From NCBI GenBank assembly GCA_910579125.1, contig CAJTTH010000001.1, forward strand, positions 19,132-83,131: DNA of 64,000 nucleotides. Reading direction: 5' to 3'. How positions within the stretch are numbered: the first letter of the stretch is position 1; every line of letters starts with the position of its first letter. The stretch comes from an uncultured Oscillospiraceae bacterium (GTDB lineage Bacteria; Bacillota; Clostridia; Oscillospirales; Ruminococcaceae). The notes under the pieces are model-generated. The model made no database searches. It was not told the DNA's origin and worked only from the letters and a program-made list of their open reading frames with translations. Shown piece after piece: positions 34,289-41,580 of this stretch. The position numbers and the translations under genes are program-made.

Positions 34289-34999
34289 ATGAAGATCGCA
34301 GTAGTTGACGATATTGCCGAAGAGCGCGGACGCGCCTGCTCACTTGTTTGGGAATACACGCGGACAAGCGGCTTAACGGCGGAAATAACGGAATTTTCCC
34401 GCGCGGAGGATTTTCTCGCCGCCGAGGAACGGTTTGACATTGCACTTTTGGATATATTTATGAACGAAATGAACGGTATCGACGCGGCACGGAAAGTACG
34501 CGAGATAAACGCCGATATGGAACTTATCTTCCTTACCGCAAGCCGCGATTTCGCGGTCGAGGCTTTTGCGGTGAACGCCGCAAATTACCTTGTGAAACCG
34601 TTTTCGGGTGAGCAAATGTTTTCCGCGCTGGACAGAATTTTGGGCAAAAAAGCGCCCGAACCGACCGTAACGCTCCGCTGCGAAAGCGGATTGCAGACGT
34701 TTGAGCTGCGCGACGTGGAGTTTTTTGAGGTTCAGGAGCATAATCTCTACATAAATCTTTCGGACGGAAACCGCGTAGCGGCGCGGCTGTCAATGAAACA
34801 GCTGCGCGGGGAGATCGGGAAAAACACGGATTATATACCCTGCGGCGCAAGTTTCCTTGTAAATTTGCGGCATATAGTGCTGCTGAATAATTTCACGCTG
34901 ATAACAAAAACGGGGCGTAAGATACCCGTTCCGCGCAGAAGTTTTTCCGAGATCGAAAAAGCGTATCTCGATCATTGCAGAAAGGCGGTGGGCAAATGA
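34289..34999 (+). CDS. LytTR-family response regulator
   Basis: 236 residues: a receiver domain (MKIAVVDD; phospho-acceptor in LLDIFMNEMNG; about 1-120) and a LytTR DNA-binding domain (about 130-233, VEFFEVQEHNLYI...FLVNLRHIV). LytTR proteins such as AgrA, VirR and ComE bind two 9-base direct repeats about 21-22 bases apart; the tandem repeats at 31665 and 34124 have that spacing, and one of them lies directly upstream of this gene. The ATG at 34289 follows GGGGGGA; the longer frame from 34196 overlaps the promoter. A kinase gene should follow but is only a stub. Confidence 0.92.
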   Translation: MKIAVVDDIAEERGRACSLVWEYTRTSGLTAEITEFSRAEDFLAAEERFDIALLDIFMNEMNGIDAARKVREINADMELIFLTASRDFAVEAFAVNAANYLVKPFSGEQMFSALDRILGKKAPEPTVTLRCESGLQTFELRDVEFFEVQEHNLYINLSDGNRVAARLSMKQLRGEIGKNTDYIPCGASFLVNLRHIVLLNNFTLITKTGRKIPVPRRSFSEIEKAYLDHCRKAVGK

Positions 35000-35157
35000 C
35001 GGAAAACCTGACCGAAAAGACCGCTCTCTTAGGAATTGTGACGGTGTTCGTATGGCACGGAATTATTCTGTTTTTGTTGGCGGAGCCGAAATTCCCGCGC
35101 AAAAAATGCGCCGCGATAGTCGGCGTTTGCTCGGTCTGCGCGGCGATCGGGTTGTAG
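34996..35157 (+). pseudogene. Stub of a membrane protein after the LytTR regulator (possible kinase remnant)
   Basis: The ATG at 34996 overlaps the regulator stop (ATGA) and opens a 53-residue frame with two hydrophobic stretches (GIVTVFVWHGIILFLLA and AAIVGVCSVCAAIGL), ending at TAG 35155-35157. LytTR regulators are normally followed by a polytopic GHKL histidine kinase, and this reads like the start of one. Another frame continues for about 30 codons (VLPKNASVIFSAS...), suggesting a frameshift and a large deletion. It could also be an intact small membrane protein. Confidence 0.45.
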
Positions 35158-35170
35158 AGACGTGCTGCCG

Positions 35171-35225
35171 AAAAACGCGTCGGTCATATTCTCGGCGTCG
35201 GCTAATCGGTCGGCGCGTTTTTCTT
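35171..35225 (+). terminator. Long-stem terminator before der
   Basis: AAAAACGCGTCG (35171-35182) pairs with CGGCGCGTTTTT (35211-35222) through one G-T pair; the T-run forms the end of the stem. Confidence 0.65.
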
Positions 35226-35272
35226 TCGTCCGATATCCGCAAAGGGCGGGATAATAAATTATTTTAAAACCC

Positions 35273-35301
35273 TTGAAAATTTTTCCGATATGTGTTATAC
35301 T
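35273..35301 (+). promoter_or_regulatory. Promoter of the der operon
   Basis: TTGAAA (35273-35278), 17 bases, TATACT (35296-35301), with TG at 35293-35294 making an extended -10. Confidence 0.75.
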
Positions 35302-35358
35302 ATAATATGAGTAATTATGTACAAGATCTGTTGAACGGGTCTGATGAAAGGAAAAAAA

Positions 35359-36675
35359 ATGCAGTTAGTAGCAATAGTCGGACGTCCGAACGTCGGAAAG
35401 TCCACGCTTTTCAATAAACTGGTAGGCAAGCGCCTGTCGATAGTCGACGATACGCCGGGCGTTACCCGCGACAGAATTTACAGCCGCTGCGAGTGGCTGA
35501 ACCGCGAGTTTATGCTTATCGACACTGGCGGTATCGAGCCCAAGACCGACGACGTTATCCTCGCGCAGATGAGAGAACAGGCGCTGCTGGCTATCGAGTC
35601 GGCGGATTGTATCATCTTTGTGACCGACCTCACGACAGGAGTTACCGCGAACGACGCGGACGTTGCGGCTATGCTCACAAAAAGCGGCAAGCCCGTCGTT
35701 CTTGCCGTCAACAAGGACGATAACATCGGTGAGCCGCCGCCCGAGTTTTACGAGTTCTATAATCTCGGTCTCGGCGACCCAATTGCCGTATCGGCGGTGC
35801 ACGGTCACGGCACGGGGGATCTCCTTGACGCGGTGTTCGAGCTTATGCCGCCCGAGGAAGCCGAGCCCGAGGACGAGGACGCTATCAAGGTAGCCGTTAT
35901 CGGCAAGCCGAACGTCGGAAAGTCGTCGCTTGTTAATCTGATAACGGGCGAGGAGCGCTCGATCGTCTCCGATATCGCGGGAACGACGCGCGACGCTATC
36001 GACAGCGAGGTAATCCGCGGCGAGGACAAGTATATTTTTATCGACACCGCGGGAATGCGCCGCAAGGCAAAGGTCACGGAGAACATCGAGCATTTCAGCG
36101 TTCTGCGCGCGCTTATGGCGGTTGACAGGGCGGACGTGTGCGTGGTGATGATAGACGCGACGGTCGGCTTTACGGAGCAGGACAGCAAGGTCGCGGGCTA
36201 TGCTCACGACAAGGGCAAGGCGTGCGTTATCGCGGTCAACAAATGGGACGCGGTCGAGGACAAAACGGACAAGACCATGAGCGAGTTCACCAAAAAGCTG
36301 GAAACGGATTTTTCGTTTATGAGCTACGCGCCGTTTGTATTTATTTCGGCGAAAACGGGACAGCGGCTTGACAAGCTGTTCGAGCTGATAAAACTGGTGC
36401 GCGAGCAGCATTCGCGCCGAATTTCCACAGGCGTTCTCAACGATATGCTCAGCTACGCGACTTCAAGAGTTCAGCCGCCCTCCGACAAGGGCAAGCGGCT
36501 CAAGCTCTACTATATGACGCAGGCGAGCACCAACCCGCCGAATTTCGTCGTGTTCTGCAACAATAAGGAGCTGTTCCATTACTCCTATCAGCGCTACATT
36601 GAAAATCAGATACGCGAAACGTTCGGGCTGGATAAAACGCCGATAAAGCTCTCAATACGCGAAAGAGGCGAATAA
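35359..36675 (+). CDS. der: Ribosome biogenesis GTPase Der (EngA)
   Basis: 438 residues: two tandem GTPase domains (first GRPNVGKSTLFNKL near residue 8, second GKPNVGKSSLVNLI near 184) with DTGG and DTAG G3 boxes and NKxD G4 boxes (VNKDD, VNKWD), then the KH-like C-terminal domain. Der is essential for maturation of the 50S subunit. I place the start at ATG 35359, which has GAAAGG at good spacing, rather than the ATG at 35344. It is first in a long plus-strand run; the next gene starts on the last base of its stop. Confidence 0.96.
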   Translation: MQLVAIVGRPNVGKSTLFNKLVGKRLSIVDDTPGVTRDRIYSRCEWLNREFMLIDTGGIEPKTDDVILAQMREQALLAIESADCIIFVTDLTTGVTANDADVAAMLTKSGKPVVLAVNKDDNIGEPPPEFYEFYNLGLGDPIAVSAVHGHGTGDLLDAVFELMPPEEAEPEDEDAIKVAVIGKPNVGKSSLVNLITGEERSIVSDIAGTTRDAIDSEVIRGEDKYIFIDTAGMRRKAKVTENIEHFSVLRALMAVDRADVCVVMIDATVGFTEQDSKVAGYAHDKGKACVIAVNKWDAVEDKTDKTMSEFTKKLETDFSFMSYAPFVFISAKTGQRLDKLFELIKLVREQHSRRISTGVLNDMLSYATSRVQPPSDKGKRLKLYYMTQASTNPPNFVVFCNNKELFHYSYQRYIENQIRETFGLDKTPIKLSIRERGE

Positions 36676-37253
36676 TGGGCAAATCAGGTGCGTTTGACAA
36701 AATAATCAGGGATTGCCGTAGGACGTTCCGTCACACCCCGATAGGCTACTGGATAAGCACCGCGTTTGTCACGGCGGGGTTTTTGCTGTCGGGAATTTAT
36801 ACGAAAATGCCGCTTGCCGTTATCGCGGCGGTATTGACGGCGGCGTTCTGGGGGATTTCGGCGTGGGCGACGCTTGATGTGTTCGTGTTCTCGGCGAAAA
36901 AATTTGCGAAAACGCTTGACGGTCTGCCCGAAAAATCGCGGACGAAGATACTGCAAAAATATGAAAGCGCCCCCGCTCTCGGCAAGCGGTGGTTCCTTGA
37001 GGAATATCTGCTCTTTCACCGAAAAAGGCGAATAGAGCTGCTGCGTTATGACGAGATACGCTCCGCCGAACCGAAGGGAATGAAAATAGAACTGGAGCTT
37101 TTAAACGGCAAAGTCGAACGGCTGCCGCTCGAACCGGACGAAAATCCCGCAATGATAGTCGCGGCGCTGCGCAGCAAAAATCCGCAGATCAGCGTAAAGC
37201 TGAACGGAAAGATAATTGAAAAGATGGAAAACAGAAAGGACAACGCGGAATGA
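36675..37253 (+). CDS. Membrane protein of unknown function between der and plsY
   Basis: 192 residues. Two membrane helices (about 25-43 and 48-68) are followed by a basic soluble domain of about 120 residues that includes YDEIRSAEPKGMKIELELLNGK, reminiscent of a PH-like/YcxB-type beta domain. The ATG at 36675 uses the final A of the der stop, and AGAGG lies in the der end, so it is translationally coupled. The family is unknown to me. The constant linkage with der and plsY suggests a membrane or translation-related role, but that is inference. Confidence 0.75.
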   Translation: MGKSGAFDKIIRDCRRTFRHTPIGYWISTAFVTAGFLLSGIYTKMPLAVIAAVLTAAFWGISAWATLDVFVFSAKKFAKTLDGLPEKSRTKILQKYESAPALGKRWFLEEYLLFHRKRRIELLRYDEIRSAEPKGMKIELELLNGKVERLPLEPDENPAMIVAALRSKNPQISVKLNGKIIEKMENRKDNAE

Positions 37254-37912
37254 TCTGGTTGTGTTACATTATAATGCTTGTCGTGCCGTATTTGCTTGCG
37301 GGGATAAATACCTCGATAATTGTGGCGAAAGTAAAGACGGGCAAGGATATCCGCACCATGGGCAGCGGAAACGCGGGGCTTACAAACACTCTGCGCGTAC
37401 TCGGAAAGGGCGCGGCGGGCATCGTGCTTCTCGGCGACGTCGCGAAATCGGCGATAGCGGTGCTTATCGTGCGGCTGTCGTTCCTGTACCTCGGCGGCGT
37501 GAACACCATGGACGCGGCTTCAAATATGACGTGGGCGGAATTTATGGCGGTGTTTATGGCGATAGTCGGGCATTGCTTTCCGCTGTACTACGGATTTAAG
37601 GGCGGCAAGGGAGTTCTTGCGGCAATATCCGCGATCTTCGTGCTTGACTGGAGAATTGCCTGTATACTGCTCGGCATTTTTATCGTTCTCGTGGCGATAA
37701 CGCGCTATGTTTCGCTCGGGAGCTGTGTCGCCTCGGCGAGCTTCTTTATAGCGGTTTTGCTGTTCGGGTATTTTACCGACCATGACCCCGCGTTTATCAT
37801 CAACACAATAATAGCGGCGTTCTGCGGCGGTCTGATAATCGTCAAGCATAAGGGGAACATTCAGCGGCTGCTTTCGCACAACGAGAAAAAACTGGGCGAA
37901 AAAGCAAAGTGA
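37250..37912 (+). CDS. plsY: Acyl-phosphate:glycerol-3-phosphate acyltransferase PlsY
   Basis: 220 residues with five or so membrane helices and the PlsY signatures GSGNAGLTNTLRVLGK and GHCFPLYYGFKGGKG. PlsY adds the first acyl chain from acyl-phosphate to glycerol-3-phosphate at the inner membrane face. Its ATG overlaps the preceding stop (ATGA). The substrate-forming enzyme gpsA lies two genes downstream, so the two steps of lysophosphatidate synthesis are linked. The canonical start SGNxGxTN is fully kept, so it should be active. Confidence 0.95.
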   Translation: MIWLCYIIMLVVPYLLAGINTSIIVAKVKTGKDIRTMGSGNAGLTNTLRVLGKGAAGIVLLGDVAKSAIAVLIVRLSFLYLGGVNTMDAASNMTWAEFMAVFMAIVGHCFPLYYGFKGGKGVLAAISAIFVLDWRIACILLGIFIVLVAITRYVSLGSCVASASFFIAVLLFGYFTDHDPAFIINTIIAAFCGGLIIVKHKGNIQRLLSHNEKKLGEKAK

Positions 37913-37924
37913 ACGGAGAAAACA

Positions 37925-38476
37925 ATGAACAGACAGGACTATATATCGTTATTTAACAGTATGCACCCGAACTTTTTTGAGCAGCAGCATATCCGCGCGC
38001 TGCCCGAGGGGGAGATTTTCAGCGAGATGATACTTCTGCTCGGCGAGTTCGACGGGAGTATATACAACAAGCCCTTAGACAGTACCGTTTCATTCGGCTT
38101 CTTTGACGGAACTCTTGCCGAACTGCGAAATATTGTGGAAAAGGTCGAAGAGGATTGGCCGCAGTTTTTCGACGAAAACTCGCGGACGTATTGCGGCTAC
38201 ATAAACGGCAAGATCGCGAGCTTCTGCAATATTGACGATATGGGCGAGTACAACGTAAACGGGCGCGTACTGAGGGTCGGAGGTCCGGGGTGCGTGGGAA
38301 CTCTTCCCGAGTACCGCGACAAGGGAATAGGCTTGACAATGGTAAAGCACGCTACGCGTATCCTTAAAGACGAGGGGTTTGACCTCGGCTATATTCATTA
38401 TACTTACGTCGATAAATGGTACGGCAAGCTCGGCTACAAAACCGTGCTGCAATGGGGAAAAGACGGTTTTATTTAA
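37925..38476 (+). CDS. GNAT family N-acetyltransferase
   Basis: 183 residues. The acetyl-CoA loop region GTLPEYRDKGIGLTMVKHA (about 122-140) and the late beta-bulge YVDKWYGKLGYKTV are typical of GNAT enzymes. The N-terminal half is unusual and may bind the acceptor. CGGAG precedes ATG 37925. It lies in the der-plsY-gpsA run, 12 bases after plsY. The acceptor, whether protein, small amine or antibiotic, cannot be inferred from the sequence. Confidence 0.82.
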   Translation: MNRQDYISLFNSMHPNFFEQQHIRALPEGEIFSEMILLLGEFDGSIYNKPLDSTVSFGFFDGTLAELRNIVEKVEEDWPQFFDENSRTYCGYINGKIASFCNIDDMGEYNVNGRVLRVGGPGCVGTLPEYRDKGIGLTMVKHATRILKDEGFDLGYIHYTYVDKWYGKLGYKTVLQWGKDGFI

Positions 38477-38507
38477 CGGCGCACACACTTTGTTAGGGGG
38501 TATTCAA

Positions 38508-39512
38508 ATGGCGAAGATCACTGTTTTGGGCTGCGGCTACGGCACGGCTCTGGGAGTACTGTACACAAAATACGGTCACGAGGTCACGACATGGACAAAG
38601 TTTGAACAAGAAGCGGAGCAGCTCCGCACAGAACGCGAGCATAAGCGTCTGCTGCCCGGAGTAAGGCTGCCCGACGCTCTGGGCGTTACCACCGACCCGA
38701 CCTGCGTTTCGGGCGCGGATATCGTGGTGGTGTGCATACCGTCCGCGTTTTACCGCGAGGCAGTGCGCTCCGTCAAGGAATACGTCGATAAGCGCACGGT
38801 GGTTGTCAACGCCTCAAAGGGCTTGGAAGAAGCAACGGGGAAGCGGCTCTCTGAGCTGCTTTGCGAGGAGCTTCCCGAAAACCCCGTCGCAGTAATAACG
38901 GGTCCGTGCCATGCGGAGGAAATAGCGCGTTTTGTTCCGACAACGGAGGTATGCGCGGCTTACGACCCCGAGACCGCGAAGTATATTCAGAATACGCTCT
39001 CCAACGAATGCTACAGGATTTACGTCAACGACGACGTTGCGGGCTGCGAGCTTGGCGGTGTGCTGAAAAATCCGATAGCGCTCGGCTGCGGAATAGCGCG
39101 CGGAATGGGTCTCGGTGACAACACCGTCGCGGCGCTCATGACACGCGGTATGACCGAGATAACGCGGCTCGGGGTCGGTCTCGGCGCAAACTGGAAAACG
39201 TTCACGGGCATGGCGGGTATCGGCGATTTGATAGTCACCTGCACCTCGCAGCACTCACGCAACTACCGCGCGGGATTTCTTATCGGACAGGGCACTCCCG
39301 CTGCCGAGGCGGTAAAGCAGGTCGGCACGGTCGAGGGCTACCTCAACAGCAAGACTGCGTTCAGACTGGCGAAAGAGCACAATATCGACACGCCGATAAT
39401 CGAGCAGATAGTCAACGTCTGCTACAACGGCAGCGATCCGCGCAAGAGCATAAACGCGCTTATGACGCGCGAGAGCAAGCACGAGCGGGAGGTATTCTGG
39501 TTTGACGAGTAA
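38508..39512 (+). CDS. gpsA: NAD(P)-dependent glycerol-3-phosphate dehydrogenase
   Basis: 334 residues with an N-terminal Rossmann fold (ITVLGCGYGTALG), the conserved VVNASKGLEEATG and ITGPCHAEEIA motifs, and the KNPIALGCGIARGMGLGDNT region containing the catalytic lysine. The nucleotide-binding motif reads GCGYGTAL rather than the common GxGSWGTAL. It reduces dihydroxyacetone phosphate to sn-glycerol-3-phosphate, the substrate of PlsY encoded upstream. I chose ATG 38508, preceded by AGGGGG; the longer frame from 38379 lies inside the GNAT gene. The next gene starts within its last codons. Confidence 0.93.
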   Translation: MAKITVLGCGYGTALGVLYTKYGHEVTTWTKFEQEAEQLRTEREHKRLLPGVRLPDALGVTTDPTCVSGADIVVVCIPSAFYREAVRSVKEYVDKRTVVVNASKGLEEATGKRLSELLCEELPENPVAVITGPCHAEEIARFVPTTEVCAAYDPETAKYIQNTLSNECYRIYVNDDVAGCELGGVLKNPIALGCGIARGMGLGDNTVAALMTRGMTEITRLGVGLGANWKTFTGMAGIGDLIVTCTSQHSRNYRAGFLIGQGTPAAEAVKQVGTVEGYLNSKTAFRLAKEHNIDTPIIEQIVNVCYNGSDPRKSINALMTRESKHEREVFWFDE

Positions 39513-40680
39513 ATTTCGCACGGAACGGGAAATGCTCGAGCTGATAACGCATACCGCCGAGGAGGACGAGCGTATTCTCGCGGCGGTGATGAGCGGCTCG
39601 CGCGCGGACATTCACGCGGTCAAGGACGTTTACCAAGACTATGATATTGTGTACTATGTAAAAGATGTCGCGCCGTTTTGGAACAATAACGCGTGGCTGG
39701 AGGAAAAATTCGGGAAAATTGCCGTGCTGCAAACTCCCGAAACCATGACGCTCATGCCGCCCGACAACAACGGAGCGTTTGTGTTCCTTACGATATTCGA
39801 GGACGGCAACCGAATTGACCTGACAATATCGGACAATCTCGACATACCCGAGGGCGAGCCTGCCGTCGTGCTGCTGGATAAGGTCGGAATGCTCTCGGAT
39901 ATCCGTCCGCGCAACGACTATTGGTTCGTCAAACCGCCGACGGAAAAGCTGTTCCGCGACTGCTGCAACGAGTTCTGGTGGTGTCTGAACAACGTCGCGA
40001 AGGGCGTGGCGCGCGACGAGCTGCCGTATGCCATGGAGATGTTCAATCTTTATGTCCGCGATATGCTGAACCAAATGACCGACTGGTATATCGGCATAAC
40101 GCATGACTTTAAGGTGTCGGCGGGCAAAATGGGCAAAAATTACAAGCGTTATCTCCCCGAAGAGATGTACAGGCAATACGCCGCTACCTATTCCGACAGC
40201 GATTACGGGCATATCCGCGCGGCGGTCTATACGGGCTGTGATTTGTTCCGCACAATGGCGAAGAGTGTTGCAGAGCGTTTCGGGTACGAATACAATCTCG
40301 CCGAGGATGAGAATATGACAGCGTATATGCGCAAAACAATGGGCGGACACGCGGGGCGCTTCGTATCGGAAATATTCGGCGAAAAGCCCGCTCAATGGGG
40401 ACTTCGCGGAGACCCGTTTTTATGGGAACGTTTGCAAAAGCGGTATGCCGACGTTCGGCTGCCGTATCCGTCCAAAGCGTTGAAACTCGGGATACTGCAA
40501 ACGTTCGCGGAGTTTGCGGGAGAGTGTCCGGAGCGCGGGAAAATTTATTATGCCGAGGAATTCGCCAAAAAGAACGTCGGTATGTCAACGGGAGGGCTGT
40601 CGGGAGATTTCTGGCTGAACACCGCGATACCGCTGCTTCTGGAGAGACTGAACGCCGTTAATTCGGAGTTGGGAGAATGA
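39502..40680 (+). CDS. ANT(6)-like nucleotidyltransferase with extra C-terminal domain
   Basis: 392 residues. Residues 1-285 match aminoglycoside 6-adenylyltransferases: the GSR motif (VMSGSRADIH), YQDYDIVYYV with the metal-binding aspartates, and RIDLTI. Known ANT(6) proteins are about 290 residues; here about 100 more follow (LRGDPFLWERL...GGLSGDFWLNTAIPLLLERL), a segment I know only from hypothetical proteins. The start is TTG 39502 inside gpsA, 9 bases after GGGAGG. Either streptomycin adenylylation or adenylylation of a protein partner is possible; a HEPN protein follows after one base, which favours a paired role. Confidence 0.8.
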   Translation: MTSKFRTEREMLELITHTAEEDERILAAVMSGSRADIHAVKDVYQDYDIVYYVKDVAPFWNNNAWLEEKFGKIAVLQTPETMTLMPPDNNGAFVFLTIFEDGNRIDLTISDNLDIPEGEPAVVLLDKVGMLSDIRPRNDYWFVKPPTEKLFRDCCNEFWWCLNNVAKGVARDELPYAMEMFNLYVRDMLNQMTDWYIGITHDFKVSAGKMGKNYKRYLPEEMYRQYAATYSDSDYGHIRAAVYTGCDLFRTMAKSVAERFGYEYNLAEDENMTAYMRKTMGGHAGRFVSEIFGEKPAQWGLRGDPFLWERLQKRYADVRLPYPSKALKLGILQTFAEFAGECPERGKIYYAEEFAKKNVGMSTGGLSGDFWLNTAIPLLLERLNAVNSELGE

Positions 40681-40681
40681 T

Positions 40682-41557
40682 ATGCGTGAAAAAATACCGT
40701 CAACCATAAACGAGCAGATCGCCAAAATGAAAGAGCGCGGCTGCGTTTTCGGCGACGAAAGCAAGGCACGGGAGACCTTGAAATACATAAACTACTATCG
40801 CATTTCAAACTACTTCGAGCCGTTTTCGATAAGTAAACACAAGTACGAGAACGGCACGACGTTCGAGAAGATAATGCAGATCTACGAAATGGACAGAAAG
40901 CTCCGCAGCGTGCTCATTGCGGCGCTTGAGGAGATCGAGATCGCACTGCGCGCCGCTGTGTCGAATTTTCACGCGCTGAAATACGGCGCGACGGGGTATC
41001 TCAATCCGTCGAGCTTCGACCGCTCGCATAATCACCAGAGCTTTATGGCGCGGATAAATCACCTTATCGACTGCAACGACGAGCGCGAATTCGTCAAGCA
41101 TTACAACTCGAAGTACGGCGGAAAATTTCCGCTCTGGGTGGTCATGGAGCTGTTCAGCTTCGGTACGCTGGCATTCTTCTACAAGGATATGCACAGCGCC
41201 GACAAAAAGGTGCTCGCGAATAACTATTACAGCTGCTCCGCCTCGGAATTGGATAATTGGATGTTCTGTCTGAACGAGCTGCGCAACTACTGCGCGCATT
41301 ACAACCGTCTTTACGGAAACCGTTTTCCCGTGCTGCCGAAAACGCCGCGCGGGTTTGAGCCGGAGCTTTCCGACGACGTTTTCGGGTATATTATTGTAAT
41401 GAAGCAGCTTTATCATGACAAGCGCAACTGGAATGAGCGCGTCGTAAAGCCCATTTCGCGTATGCTGAAAAAGAACGCGGACGCGGCGCGGCTCTCTGAC
41501 ATTGGTTTTCCCGAAGATTGGGAAACGCTGCTTGCCTTTACAGACATTGAGGATTGA
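40682..41557 (+). CDS. Abi_2-family (AbiD/F-like) HEPN protein
   Basis: 291 helical residues. The region 10-250 fits the Abi_2 family of abortive infection proteins: KYINYYRISNYF near 37 and the ELRNYCAHYNRLYGNRF segment near 203, which contains the RxxxxH motif of HEPN ribonucleases. Such proteins cleave RNA when triggered, often during phage infection. The ATG at 40682 follows the nucleotidyltransferase stop by one base. A nucleotidyltransferase beside a HEPN protein recalls MNT-HEPN toxin-antitoxin pairs, although both families differ from the classical ones. Confidence 0.85.
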   Translation: MREKIPSTINEQIAKMKERGCVFGDESKARETLKYINYYRISNYFEPFSISKHKYENGTTFEKIMQIYEMDRKLRSVLIAALEEIEIALRAAVSNFHALKYGATGYLNPSSFDRSHNHQSFMARINHLIDCNDEREFVKHYNSKYGGKFPLWVVMELFSFGTLAFFYKDMHSADKKVLANNYYSCSASELDNWMFCLNELRNYCAHYNRLYGNRFPVLPKTPRGFEPELSDDVFGYIIVMKQLYHDKRNWNERVVKPISRMLKKNADAARLSDIGFPEDWETLLAFTDIED

Positions 41558-41580
41558 CCGTGCTTTGGGTGGTGAGTTAA

